Part shown: one piece after another, positions 17,410 to 26,659 of the stretch
How positions within the stretch are numbered: the stretch's first letter is position 1
Layout: every line of letters begins with the position of its first letter
Source: Micromonospora sp. H61
GTDB lineage: Bacteria; Actinomycetota; Actinomycetes; Mycobacteriales; Micromonosporaceae
NCBI RefSeq assembly: GCF_018070325.1
Contig: NZ_JAGPXY010000017.1
Span: 1-64,000 of the forward strand
DNA length: 64,000 nt
Direction of reading: 5' to 3'
Notes under the pieces: generated by a model
Told to the model about the DNA's origin: nothing
What the model saw: only the letters and a program-made list of their open reading frames with translations
Database searches by the model: none
Position numbers and translations under genes: made by a program

Positions 17410-20400
17410 GTGGGTGTCGTGGAGACTGCGTTGCTGCGGGCGGCCACCTCTGCGATAACGCCAGCATTGAACTGGTGGGTTGGACGACGCCGCGACCAGC
17501 GGGAACGTTCCAGCTCGCTGATCGACTTGGTCAATTCTGGGATCTTTGATGACCTGGGGCGCCGCCGGGCGACCCGGCGGGTGGACGAGATCGTCGACGC
17601 GGTGTACGAACGCCTGCGTCCACTGGTTCATGGTCGGTACGCTGGGCTCGCCGATCACGAGGTGGCTGCGGCTTTCGATGCGGTCGCCGACACGTTTTCC
17701 GCTGCAGATCTGTCCGATGAGGCGTTGTTCGCTGACGACATTGACCCGGTCCGGCTAGCTGCCCGGCTACGCCAAGCACTGCCTACCGTGCCCGAACACG
17801 CCGGACTGGGCGAGTTGGCAGGACGTCTTTACGTGGTGGCCCTGGAGGAGTCGTGTGCCTGCCTAACCCAGCTGGTGGTGCAGCTTCGGCCGTTCCAGGG
17901 GCGGGCAAGTGTCGAGTTGCTGGAGCGCCTCACCGAGGTTGCTGCGGTTCTGTCGCAGGTTCTGGCTCGCCTCCCGACGGTCACTCTGGACGCCCCGGCC
18001 GGCACCGACCTCGACGGACAGTTTCGGGACCGCTATCTCGGCCATCTACTCATTACACTGAATTTTCTCGAGTTATTCGGGGTAGACATACATCGGTACC
18101 GGCTACGAACCCCTCTTAGCGCCGCCTACATCAGTCTCGCTGTTAGTGGAACCACGGGGCATGGGTCATTGCGCGACGTACGGTGGGATCCTGGACTGCT
18201 GCGCCGCGACCTCGGTGGTCTAGATGACGCCTCAGTCCGCGTTGAACGGGCCCTGGGTGGTGCGCGACGACTCCTAATCCGTGGGCAGGCGGGCTCTGGC
18301 AAGACCACGCTGCTGCAGTGGATCGCGGTGAGCGCTGCGCGTGCTGGTTTCGTCGGGGAATTGACCAACTGGAACGGTTCGATTCCGTTCCTGATCCGAT
18401 TGCGCGGCTACGTCGGCCGTCCACTGCCCCGACCAGAGGAGTTTCTCGATGGCGTGGCCGAGCCGTTGGTGGGATTGATGCCCAGCGGCTGGGTACACCG
18501 ACGGCTGGCGGACAGGGCAGTGCTGTGCGTTGACGGGGTCGACGAGGTGCCCGAAGGGGAACGCCGGGGAGTGCGTGAGTGGCTGCGGGGGCTGCTGGCG
18601 GCGTATCCGAAGCTCCGGGTGGTGGTTACCTCCCGGCCTGCGGCTGCCGCGGGGCGTTGGTTGCAGGGTGAGGATTTCACCGCGGCGAACCTGGAACGGA
18701 TGGGCCCGGCTGACGTGCGTGCCCTGATACGGCATTGGCATGAGGCGGTCCGCGCTGCCGGTGACGTTCCATGCGAGCCGCACGAGCTGGCTGGGTATGA
18801 GCAGCGCCTGTTGGCCCAGGTCGATGGGACGGCTCACCTGCAGGCCTTGGCTGCCAGCCCGCTGCTGTGCGCGATGCTATGTGCGCTTAACCTCGACCGC
18901 GACAGCCAGCTGCCTCGCAACCGAATGGACATTTACCAGGCAGCCGTTAACATGCTGCTGGAACGTCGCGACGTTCAGCGTGGAGTGCGAACTAGCCTGC
19001 CGGATCTCAACAGCCGAGATCGTCTGCAGCTCCTGCAACAGCTCGCGTGGTGGCTGACTCTCAACGGCCGCGTCGAGCTAACCCGCGACGAGGCATTGCA
19101 GCAGCTGACCCAACGACTGGCGGGCATGCGCCAGGTAGCCGCGCCCGCCACCGTAGTGTTGGACAATCTCTTACAGAGAAGCGGGATCCTGCTTGAAACG
19201 GTCCCTGACCGGGTTCATTTTGTTCACCGCACCTTCCAGGAATACTTGGCCGCCCGAGAGGCCGCCGAGCAGGGGCACGCTGGCGCGCTGATCAACCACG
19301 CGCATCTTGACACCTGGCGGGAAACCGTCGTCCTCGCCGTCGGACACGCCAACGCTCCGGTACGTCGGACGCTGCTCACCGGCATCCTCGACCGCGCCAA
19401 CACTGAACTGCGACAGGCCAGACGGCTACGGCTGCTCGCTGCGGCCTGCTTGGAGACCGCTCCATCCGTTGAACCACCTGAGCTCCTGGACCGGGTGCGC
19501 GCCGGACTACACGTACTGTTGCCGCCCCGCTCGACGGTGGAGGCCCGGTCGCTGGCCGGAGTCGGCGAACCGCTCCTCGCCGAGCTGACCACCACCAGGT
19601 TTGAGGGCCTAACCGAAGCACAAGCCGTTGCGGTGATCAGGGCCACGGCGCTGGTCAACGGGCCAGCTGCTATGGATGTACTGGCAGGCATCGCTGCCGA
19701 CCCGCGCCGACGCGTCCAGCAGGAACTGATCGCCGTGTGGGAATACTTCGACCCGTTCCAATACGCCGACCAGGTACTTTCCGGCGCCCCCCTCGAAAAC
19801 GGCGAGGTTACCGTGCACAGCGCCGGCTTGCTGCCGGCGCTACCTTTGCTGAAGCGGCTAACCGCCAGCCACCTCGACCTGTATGATTCGCTGGATCTGG
19901 CCCAGTTGTCCGGGGTGCCGCAGCTACGAAGTCTCTATCTCAGGCAAGGCTTCACAGGCGATCTGAATTGGCTGACCGGACACCCAGGACTGCAGAGCGT
20001 CGACCTCTGGCTTGAGGATGGTCGAGCGGATTTGTCGATCCTGACGGCCCTGCCTGATCTGCGCCGATTATGGCTGCGTCGCCTCGCTGACGATCAAGAC
20101 CTAAACATGATCGGTGATCTGACCGAGCTGCGGGGTCTTTGGCTGATTAGGGCACCTATCGGTGACCTTGGGTTCATCGCCGGCTGCAAAAAACTCGAGT
20201 TCTTGTTTCTGGCCGGCGCTGCCTCACCCGATCTCGCGGTACTGACCGGGCTGGTCCGGCTAGACGGGTTGGTGCTGGACGGTGTGGCTGAACCGGTGGG
20301 CGGGCTTGACCAGCTGACCCAAATGTTGCCCCACCTAACCTGGCTTAGCTTGGTCACATGTGAGTGGCTGCGCGATCTGAGGCTGTTGCGGCGGCTTGAA

Positions 20401-20703
20401 GAGCTGAAGCATTTGGGTATTCAGGACAACTGGGTACGTGATCTCGCGCCGCTGGCCGACCTTCGCCGTTTGCGGTCGCTCACAATCGGCGCCTGGCAGC
20501 AGCCTAACGATGGCAGCGAACGACCATTCGATCTCACGCCCCTCGCCCGGCTGCAGGCGCTACGACAACTGATGATCCTCGAATCACCGCCGGGAATCGA
20601 CCTGAGACCGCTCCGCGGCAGGCGAATCACGGTATCTTTGACCAAAACTATCCAGCTTGCTGACACTGGGCCGGTTGAGGGCCTCACCATTAAGCGTTAC
20701 TGA
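17410..20703 (+). CDS. NACHT NTPase with leucine-rich repeats (bacterial NLR-like protein)
   Basis: The GTG at 17410 follows GGAGG with 5-nt spacing, giving 1097 aa. An alpha-helical N-terminal domain of about 280 residues (probably one of the NACHT N-terminal helical effector domains) precedes a NACHT module: GQAGSGKTTL near residue 292, VLCVDGVDEV near 370 and VVVTSRP. A helical region follows, then from about residue 815 a series of leucine-rich repeats (LRSLYLRQGF, LRRLWLRRL, LRGLWLI, LEFLFLAG). This is the domain order of bacterial NACHT antiphage proteins and animal NLRs. The sensed ligand and the effector action are unknown. It has no obvious partner gene. Confidence 0.9.
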   Translation: MGVVETALLRAATSAITPALNWWVGRRRDQRERSSSLIDLVNSGIFDDLGRRRATRRVDEIVDAVYERLRPLVHGRYAGLADHEVAAAFDAVADTFSAADLSDEALFADDIDPVRLAARLRQALPTVPEHAGLGELAGRLYVVALEESCACLTQLVVQLRPFQGRASVELLERLTEVAAVLSQVLARLPTVTLDAPAGTDLDGQFRDRYLGHLLITLNFLELFGVDIHRYRLRTPLSAAYISLAVSGTTGHGSLRDVRWDPGLLRRDLGGLDDASVRVERALGGARRLLIRGQAGSGKTTLLQWIAVSAARAGFVGELTNWNGSIPFLIRLRGYVGRPLPRPEEFLDGVAEPLVGLMPSGWVHRRLADRAVLCVDGVDEVPEGERRGVREWLRGLLAAYPKLRVVVTSRPAAAAGRWLQGEDFTAANLERMGPADVRALIRHWHEAVRAAGDVPCEPHELAGYEQRLLAQVDGTAHLQALAASPLLCAMLCALNLDRDSQLPRNRMDIYQAAVNMLLERRDVQRGVRTSLPDLNSRDRLQLLQQLAWWLTLNGRVELTRDEALQQLTQRLAGMRQVAAPATVVLDNLLQRSGILLETVPDRVHFVHRTFQEYLAAREAAEQGHAGALINHAHLDTWRETVVLAVGHANAPVRRTLLTGILDRANTELRQARRLRLLAAACLETAPSVEPPELLDRVRAGLHVLLPPRSTVEARSLAGVGEPLLAELTTTRFEGLTEAQAVAVIRATALVNGPAAMDVLAGIAADPRRRVQQELIAVWEYFDPFQYADQVLSGAPLENGEVTVHSAGLLPALPLLKRLTASHLDLYDSLDLAQLSGVPQLRSLYLRQGFTGDLNWLTGHPGLQSVDLWLEDGRADLSILTALPDLRRLWLRRLADDQDLNMIGDLTELRGLWLIRAPIGDLGFIAGCKKLEFLFLAGAASPDLAVLTGLVRLDGLVLDGVAEPVGGLDQLTQMLPHLTWLSLVTCEWLRDLRLLRRLEELKHLGIQDNWVRDLAPLADLRRLRSLTIGAWQQPNDGSERPFDLTPLARLQALRQLMILESPPGIDLRPLRGRRITVSLTKTIQLADTGPVEGLTIKRY

Positions 20704-21005
20704 TGGCAGTCCGGCCAGAACGGTTACTTACTCGGCGAATACGCGGAGGCGGGCTGCCGGGTTAGGCCTTGGAGCATTTAGTAATGTTCTCCGAGTGCGG
20801 GCGATTGTATCGAGAGATCATTAATCCAAGCCCTGCTGATGGCTCACTGACCGTGCGACAGGCGGTAGACGCGGGTGCTCACCTGGTCTGTGAAGCGACC
20901 AAGAAGCGGCCACAGGGTGGCGTTGGCGAGATACCCGAGGCACGCAGGCAGCAGGGAATGTGACCTATGTTCGTGCAGGGATCTTGTGGCATGGGGCGGC
21001 AAGAG
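20704..21005. other. convergent intergenic stretch
   Basis: About 300 bp between convergent genes. A frame of 64 aa (20769-20963) has no family resemblance and no ribosome binding site. No strong hairpin was recognised. Confidence 0.4.
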
Positions 21006-21800
21006 TTAGTTGGGATCGAGCGACCAGTCGGCGTCCCCGTCCTTCACGGTGGCGTCGCTGTAGGTGGATGAGTTGGGCGAGGGCCACTTGCCTCCGGGGA
21101 AGGATCTGCTGTCCACTGCCTCGCCGTGCAGGTTGACCATGCTGGTTGCCTGGGCGGCGAGGAAGGCGGACAGGGTGACGATCGCGGTTGCGATGATCGC
21201 GGTGTTGACGCCTGCCTCTTCCAAGACGATGCCGGCACCTACCCACGAGAAGACGGCGGACCCAAACGCCGCTATCGCCGCGATCGCGGCGACAATGAGC
21301 TTCGCCAGAACAACTGCCAGGGTGGTGTAGAAGGCTGCACCGGCTGCCGCGCAGGCAAGGAGATGCCCTGACGTGCTCGCCGCGATGGCGGTGATCCTGG
21401 ATGCCGCGTCGGCGTGACTGGCCACGCTGTTGACGTAGGCGTTTCGTGCCTTGCCCGACCAGTCGGAGTCGTCGACAACGAGGTGTTGTTCCGTCAGTGC
21501 GCTGGCGATACCGGAGGCGGAGCCGCGGACGTCCATCCAGTCCCAGGCGTCCTTGAACATGAAGAGGGGGGCGGTGGCGCCCTTCATGAGGTCGATGAGG
21601 AAGTCGAGGGCTTGCCTGCCGACCTTGACGGTCTCTCTGCCCAGCCACAAGATCGAATCGGCCACGCCCGGCGGGATATACCAACGGTTGGCGGCGGCGG
21701 CAGCGGCTGGTCCGATCTGGTCGAGGCGCACGCTCAGGTCGTCCAAGCCTGCGCTGATGTCGGTCAGCAACCCCTCGAACTGTGCCTTACTGAAGTCCAC
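21006..21800 (-). CDS. Esx/WXG100-like protein with membrane segments (putative type VII substrate)
   Basis: The 264-aa protein begins MDFSKAQFEGLLTDISAGL and has a long helical N-terminal part with a WxG-like SDWSGKARN near residue 124. Two strongly hydrophobic segments follow at about 145-185 and 190-215, and a short acidic tail ends in DADWSLDPN. N-terminal helical hairpin plus transmembrane hairpin resembles large Esx/PPE-like actinobacterial type VII proteins. It is the last gene of a four-gene minus-strand operon, 12 nt after the EspC-like gene. No toxin domain is visible. Function unknown. Confidence 0.6.
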   Translation of the reverse strand: MDFSKAQFEGLLTDISAGLDDLSVRLDQIGPAAAAAANRWYIPPGVADSILWLGRETVKVGRQALDFLIDLMKGATAPLFMFKDAWDWMDVRGSASGIASALTEQHLVVDDSDWSGKARNAYVNSVASHADAASRITAIAASTSGHLLACAAAGAAFYTTLAVVLAKLIVAAIAAIAAFGSAVFSWVGAGIVLEEAGVNTAIIATAIVTLSAFLAAQATSMVNLHGEAVDSRSFPGGKWPSPNSSTYSDATVKDGDADWSLDPN

Positions 21801-21812
21801 GTCATGCCCTCA

Positions 21813-22127
21813 TCAGTAAAGGTTCCGGAGCTTGTGATCGTTGCTGCGGTCTTCCTCGTCGTAGGTGTCGGCGACCTTCCGAAGCGTGGTCGCCACCTCC
21901 GTCATGGCGGCTTGGCCTTCTTGGCAGCGCTGGCTTACGTGCTGAACGATCTCGTTGTAGGGCGAGACGATGAGTTGGAAGAGGCCGGCCTCAACCCGCC
22001 CGAGTTCCATGCCGGCAACCTTCGGTACGACTGCCGACATCGCCGCGCTCTGCCGGTCCCACTCTGCGGCCTCCGTACGCAGAGCGTCCGTGGCGACGGT
22101 GACCTGTTGACGGCTCGGAGGCGGCAT
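21813..22127 (-). CDS. EspC-like / WXG100 superfamily small protein
   Basis: The 104-aa all-helical protein (QVTVATDALRTEAAEWDRQS, ending VADTYDEEDRSND) matches the ESX EspC-type family, with an N-terminal helix, central turn and a C-terminal YxxxD/E-like secretion signal in the ADTYDEED region. Such proteins are secreted as dimers by type VII systems. It begins 1 nt after the stop of the YbaB-like gene and precedes the larger Esx-like gene, typical of type VII substrate operons. No EccC ATPase is in the window, so the host's own machinery would be needed. Confidence 0.7.
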   Translation of the reverse strand: MPPPSRQQVTVATDALRTEAAEWDRQSAAMSAVVPKVAGMELGRVEAGLFQLIVSPYNEIVQHVSQRCQEGQAAMTEVATTLRKVADTYDEEDRSNDHKLRNLY

Positions 22128-22128
22128 C

Positions 22129-22860
22129 TCAGCCCTCCTCGGGTGAGTTGTTCAAGTCCTGGAATCTGGCGAGGGTGGCCAGTGCCTCACGCGCCAAGTC
22201 GTCGAGCCCTTGAGCCTCTGCCCTGCGACGCGCGGCGTGTTCCTCCATCGCCGCGCGGGCCTCCCTCAACGCCTCCCTCAGAGCCGCGTTAAGAGCTGAA
22301 GCACCGTTCCGCGTAGCCCATCGCGGATTGATCGTGCAACCCTGCAGCCCGCCAGGGGCGACGGTGATCGAGACAGTGCGCTCACCGTCCCAACCAGTCA
22401 ACATCACGGGTGCCGCAGCGGCCTGGTCTCGCGTCGCCTTCAGGGCCTTGAGCGCTTCCTCAGTCAGCGTCAGCGGGTCGCGCGGACTACCGAACGCCTG
22501 GGTCTGATCCAAGGGCGGCAGCCCTGCGCCCTCCTGCTCTCCCGCTCGTGCTGCCTCAGCTCGAAACCGCCACGCGTCAAGGTCGAAGGACTCAGACCAC
22601 GCTCGCGTTGCCTGAGCAGTCGCCTCCTCGAAGACGAGCAGCACCACGGAACCAAGCTCTTCGGCGGCCACGTGACGCTGCCAACCGGCTCTGACCTCGA
22701 TGTCTGAAGGCAGGCCGTCGGGGCCGACCACAACGGTGATGCAACCAGTCGGGTCGGTTCCGCGTCCCTCGTTAGGCCGGGGCTGTGACTGCATCGCGGC
22801 TTGAAGATTCAGCGCATGCCCTTGGATCCGCTGCAGTCGGGCAAGGAGGTCGTCGCTCAT
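22129..22860 (-). CDS. YbaB/EbfC-like protein associated with the Esx cassette
   Basis: The 243-aa product starts MSDDLLARLQRIQGHALNLQ. It contains two segments of YbaB/EbfC-like pattern: GCITVVVGPDGLPSDIEVRA in the first half and TVSITVAPGGLQGCTINPRW in the second, each with flanking helices. YbaB-like proteins often accompany small Esx/EspC genes in actinobacteria; their role there (nucleoid association or chaperone-like) is not settled. The ATG at 22860 is 7 nt from the upstream membrane gene. A duplicated YbaB fold within one chain is an inference from these two matches. Confidence 0.6.
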   Translation of the reverse strand: MSDDLLARLQRIQGHALNLQAAMQSQPRPNEGRGTDPTGCITVVVGPDGLPSDIEVRAGWQRHVAAEELGSVVLLVFEEATAQATRAWSESFDLDAWRFRAEAARAGEQEGAGLPPLDQTQAFGSPRDPLTLTEEALKALKATRDQAAAAPVMLTGWDGERTVSITVAPGGLQGCTINPRWATRNGASALNAALREALREARAAMEEHAARRRAEAQGLDDLAREALATLARFQDLNNSPEEG

Positions 22861-22867
22861 CCGGCTA

Positions 22868-23293
22868 TCACTGGCCTAACCGCGACGGCTGGGTAGGACT
22901 GGACCTACGCACGAGCAACCATCCGATGACCGCCGTTGCACCGGTGGAGTGCGCAAGTAGTACGGCGAAGACAACCCATGTGCCGCTCATGCCGAAGCCG
23001 AGCATCAGCACGGCTAGAAGCCCCGATGCGATACCCAGCAGCACAGCTACAGCTCGACGTAGGCCTGCTACAGCCCTGACCCATGCGAGCGCAACCGCCG
23101 TCAGCACAAGCACCAACGCAGCCAACGCCACGGCCTGCGATCCTGCCGAGCCGAAGGCCGCTTCGGAGGCCACGTCAGGGAAGGAAGAGATCGCGAGAGC
23201 TACAACGGGCAGTTCGAAGACTGGACCTGCAGCCCAGAGCAGCAACACGGTTCGACCTGTGTGCCGTCTGCGGGCGAGCGAAGGCTGCTCCAC
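22868..23293 (-). CDS. small integral membrane protein of the Esx-like operon
   Basis: The GTG at 23293 is preferred because GGGGGAA lies just upstream; the frame runs on to 23374 without a signal. The 141-aa product has four hydrophobic segments at about residues 15-35, 45-65, 75-95 and 100-125. No domain was recognised. As first gene of the operon it may assist membrane insertion or export of the following proteins; this is inference from position only. Confidence 0.6.
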   Translation of the reverse strand: MEQPSLARRRHTGRTVLLLWAAGPVFELPVVALAISSFPDVASEAAFGSAGSQAVALAALVLVLTAVALAWVRAVAGLRRAVAVLLGIASGLLAVLMLGFGMSGTWVVFAVLLAHSTGATAVIGWLLVRRSSPTQPSRLGQ

Positions 23294-23619
23294 GATTCCC
23301 CCGTCATCTTCCCTAAGGAAGATTGCTAGGCGACACCACGCAGTCGCCGTCCGTGGCAACCCAGGATGCCGCAAGCGTGCACGCGTCGCAACCCCGGGTG
23401 ATCAACCAGGTCCGCTACGGACTGAACTCACCTCCGGCTGCGACGACCGCGTCGACATGCGGCCACAGTGAGGCGGTCAAGCGCACCCCCACCTCATGCC
23501 GCTCCAGGGCGGCGGTTATGCAGGCGTCGACCTGGCGCACGTCCTGCACTCCAACGGTCCGCTCGCTGACCCGGGTAGCCGGCGGTCGGATCCAGCAGCT
23601 CGAAGTTCGCTGAGTCGAG
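23294..23619. other. intergenic region with a possible gene remnant
   Basis: On the minus strand 23415-23540 can be read as GVQDVRQVDACITAALERHE continuing to a stop at 23415, a protein-like stretch without a start or partner, probably a remnant. The rest should hold the promoters of the two divergent genes. No operator was identified. Confidence 0.35.
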
Positions 23620-25827
23620 GTGGTGGACGTTAAGGCCAGCCCGCAGGAGACGGGACCCTGGTCCGCGACGCCAGCGTTTGACGCCCTACTCGATCACGGG
23701 CGGCACATTCCTGCCGAAATCCAAGCCATAAGGAGGGTGCAACTCACAGGGCGGGCTAGCCATGCTGTCGTCGTGCCTGTCTGGTGGAGACGCCCTCGTC
23801 TGTGGTTTTTTGCTGTCCTGGTGGCATTTCTGGCCGTCGGAGCCGCCCTGGCGTGGTTCTTGCGACACGAGGGTCGGGAAAATGCCGATCAATACTCAAG
23901 CATTTTTGGCTTGGTCATTGCCGGAATCGTGGCGATGGTCTCGCTGCTGGTTTGGTTGTGGCGCAAGGGAAGCGCCGCAGCAGGGCTTCCCGGCGAGTTG
24001 ACCGACGCAGCCCTCCGCAGTTTGGCCCGAGCGCAGACGGAGCAGTGGAAGGCGGAGGAGACCGCACGTGGAATTCGAGACCCTTGGCTTCTTCCCGTGC
24101 GCTGGCACGTTAGTCCTCGCGCGCGGGCGGTGATGGCTAGTTGGGCCTCGGTGATGGAAAGGCCAGGTGCCAGGCCGCTGTCTTTGGACGGGGCACATGA
24201 CCAGTTGGCCGAAGTATTAACTAAACCAGGCTCGCTGCGGCGACTGGTTGTCGTTGGTGAGCCAGGAGCGGGCAAGTCCATCTTAATGCTTCAGTTGGCT
24301 CTCCAATTACTTAAACGCCGGGTGGGCCCGGACCCGGTGCCGGTGCTGCTGCCAATTGCCGGGTGGAACCCCGACCAGCCGTTGGACGACTGGATCGCCG
24401 AGCGCGTTGCCGCCGATACCCCCTCCCTCGCTCGGGCTGTGCAGGCTCCTGACGGGACATGGCGAACCCTTGCTCGCGACCTAGTTGCGGACGGACGAAT
24501 CATGCCGATCCTCGACGGTCTTGACGAGATAGCCCCTGCACAACACAGTGCGGCCCTCGCTGCAATTGCAGCATCAGCCGGCGCAGGACAGAAGTACGTG
24601 ATAACCAGCCGTACGGAACCTTATGAGGCGGCGGTTAAGGCTGCGGGATCGCTCGCCCATGCCGCAGTCGTCGAACTGCAGCCGCTCAGTCCGAACGATG
24701 TAGCCCGATACCTGGTGGAGGGCAGCGACCAAACGTCGCGTTGGAACGACGTTGCCGTCCACCTTACTAGCTCCACCGATACACCACTCACCAACGCCCT
24801 CTCGACACCGTTGATGGTTTGGCTCGCGCGGACAGTGTACCGACACCCGGCCACCGATCCAGCTCAACTCCTTGAGGCTCCGTGGGCCATTGAACAAGCT
24901 GGCATTGAAAGACATCTTTTAGGGAAACTAGTTGCCGCTGTTTATACTACTGCGGTCGGGAAGCGATCTTCTCGAACCCCGGCTGAAGCGGAACAAGCAC
25001 GCCGTCGGTTAGCTGGCCTCGCTCGTCTACTTCAGCGCCAGCGCACCTACGATCTGGCCTGGTGGCGACTCTCGGAAAGTCTCCCAAGGGGGGCGATTCA
25101 AATTGTTTCTGCACTCGCGATTTGGCCAATCGTGGGGCTGGTGGTAGGGCTCGCGGCCGGGCTTGATAACGGAGCTGATGTTGCGATCATGGCGGGGCTA
25201 GAATCAGGGCCCATGGCGGCATTATTTACGGCTTTGGCGCTGACCAATCAAAAATGGGGACACGCTTCTCGTATGAAGCTTAGGCGCCTCCCAGGGCGAC
25301 GCGTCTTCGTGGCGCTCCTGTTCGGATCGACGGTCGGTCTGGCGGCCGGTTTGCTGACCTGGCGCGCCCTGGATTCGATGCTTGGATTTGCGATAGGCTC
25401 GACAATGGCGGTGATCTTCACTTTTGTAACTGCAGTAACATTTACAGGAGGTCGCGACGAGAGGGCCGTTAGTCCAGTGAGCCTATTGGCTGAAGATCGG
25501 ACTGCCACACTCGTGGATGGGGCAATGGGAGGACTTGCGGCGGGCCTTGTAGCTGGACTTGCCTTTCCGGTGCCGCAGGCCCCCGCCGGGCTTCCGAGCG
25601 CTCTCGCGGCAGGGCTTACGGTCGCGCTAATGTATGCACTTCCTCACGCGTGGGGAATATTCGTCATCACTCGAGCTGGATTGGCAATGAGCCGAACGAC
25701 CCCATTAAGGCTTATGGTCTTCCTGAGGGAAGCGCATGATCGTGGGGTGCTACGCCAAGCCGGAGGAGTTTACCAGTTTCGTCACAGCCGACTCCAAGAT
25801 CACCTCGCGGATCCGACGACGCCTTAA
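23620..25827 (+). CDS. membrane-anchored NACHT-family NTPase
   Basis: The 735-aa protein (GTG at 23620 or 23623) has two membrane helices at about 61-82 and 92-114 and then a NACHT module: GEPGAGKSIL near residue 212, MPILDGLDEI near 294 and YVITSRTEPY. A C-terminal block contains several further hydrophobic segments (about 490-680) and ends with a soluble tail RHSRLQDHLADP. Membrane NACHTs of this type are common in actinomycetes and are thought to act in conflict or signalling; a pore or membrane-disrupting effector is possible. Base composition is lower in GC than in neighbouring chromosomal genes. Confidence 0.85.
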   Translation: MVDVKASPQETGPWSATPAFDALLDHGRHIPAEIQAIRRVQLTGRASHAVVVPVWWRRPRLWFFAVLVAFLAVGAALAWFLRHEGRENADQYSSIFGLVIAGIVAMVSLLVWLWRKGSAAAGLPGELTDAALRSLARAQTEQWKAEETARGIRDPWLLPVRWHVSPRARAVMASWASVMERPGARPLSLDGAHDQLAEVLTKPGSLRRLVVVGEPGAGKSILMLQLALQLLKRRVGPDPVPVLLPIAGWNPDQPLDDWIAERVAADTPSLARAVQAPDGTWRTLARDLVADGRIMPILDGLDEIAPAQHSAALAAIAASAGAGQKYVITSRTEPYEAAVKAAGSLAHAAVVELQPLSPNDVARYLVEGSDQTSRWNDVAVHLTSSTDTPLTNALSTPLMVWLARTVYRHPATDPAQLLEAPWAIEQAGIERHLLGKLVAAVYTTAVGKRSSRTPAEAEQARRRLAGLARLLQRQRTYDLAWWRLSESLPRGAIQIVSALAIWPIVGLVVGLAAGLDNGADVAIMAGLESGPMAALFTALALTNQKWGHASRMKLRRLPGRRVFVALLFGSTVGLAAGLLTWRALDSMLGFAIGSTMAVIFTFVTAVTFTGGRDERAVSPVSLLAEDRTATLVDGAMGGLAAGLVAGLAFPVPQAPAGLPSALAAGLTVALMYALPHAWGIFVITRAGLAMSRTTPLRLMVFLREAHDRGVLRQAGGVYQFRHSRLQDHLADPTTP

Positions 25828-25854
25828 GTGCTTTTAGTACGGACGGCGGCGAGG

Positions 25855-25960
25855 GATTCTGGCCTTGCGCGCAGCCCAGGTGCAGCTTCGTGGTCAACCC
25901 GCCGCGGGAGCGTTTGAGCCCATGATCAGCCGGCTCGACACTGACTCCAACAGGCGGCCC
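25855..25960 (-). pseudogene. insertion-sequence transposase fragment
   Basis: In one minus-strand frame the sequence reads EPADHGLKRSRGGLTTKLHL followed by GCAQGQ. This is the conserved block found in many actinobacterial IS5-type transposases (usually SRGGLTTKIHL). No other transposase parts or terminal repeats are present, so it is an IS scar directly downstream of the NACHT gene. Confidence 0.6.
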
Positions 25961-26010
25961 GACCTGAAGATCCCCTTTTTCTCACCCCGGCCGCATGCTG
26001 ATGGGCATAG

Positions 26011-26580
26011 CTATCGGTGCTCAGGGGGGCAGGCAGTGACCGGGGTGATGTCGCGGACCTTGCCGACCGGAGTGCCGTTGACGGTGAGCTGACCGTCGGT
26101 AGTTCGTCCGATCGGCCCGCAGGTGGCCGTGCCGGTCTGGTCGACGACGACGGCGGTTGTGGTGGCTGTCTGCTTGGATTGCAGGGCGACGCTAATCAGC
26201 CCAAGGAGCCCGATCGAAAAGATGGTGAGCGCGGCGGCCAGGCCGGTCCATCGGGCCCACCGCAGGCAGTTGAGCGCGTCGTCGGTGTTCTTGACGACGG
26301 CGGCCCGGTAGGCGCTGCCCGACCAGTTGTCAGAGGTTCGGAGACTGGCCCCGTGGGCGGCCCGAACGCCGGACACGACGGACGCGCCGGCCAGCAGTCC
26401 GGCGATCGTGACCAGGCTGACGATGACCCATCGCAGCGTTGAGTTTGGCACGTCGGCGAGCTTTGTGGTGCCGCCGACGACGGCGACGGCGCCGAACAGG
26501 CCGAGCAGCGTGCCGACGGTGCCGGTCCAAGCGGTCGCCGATGCCCGGACCCGGGTGAGTTGTTCGGTTGCGAAGATCAC
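26011..26580 (-). CDS. membrane protein, third gene of the CHAT-STAND operon
   Basis: The 189-aa frame from GTG 26580 has three hydrophobic segments at about 17-38, 49-71 and 112-133, plus a soluble C-terminal part (TGTATCGPIGRTTDGQLTVN). No domain name fits. The only in-frame start leaves no ribosome binding site, while protein-like sequence (RRGEWDKAA) continues upstream in this frame. A better-placed GTG at 26663, overlapping the previous stop, is in another frame. The true N-terminus may need a frameshift near 26590. It probably works with the CHAT and zinc-ribbon proteins at the membrane. Confidence 0.55.
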   Translation of the reverse strand: MIFATEQLTRVRASATAWTGTVGTLLGLFGAVAVVGGTTKLADVPNSTLRWVIVSLVTIAGLLAGASVVSGVRAAHGASLRTSDNWSGSAYRAAVVKNTDDALNCLRWARWTGLAAALTIFSIGLLGLISVALQSKQTATTTAVVVDQTGTATCGPIGRTTDGQLTVNGTPVGKVRDITPVTACPPEHR

Positions 26581-26659
26581 TGCGGCCTTGTCCCACTCGC
26601 CGCGTCGGGTGGGCCGGGCTGGTGCGGCCGCGACTGCGGATGGGGCGGTGGTTGCCCGG

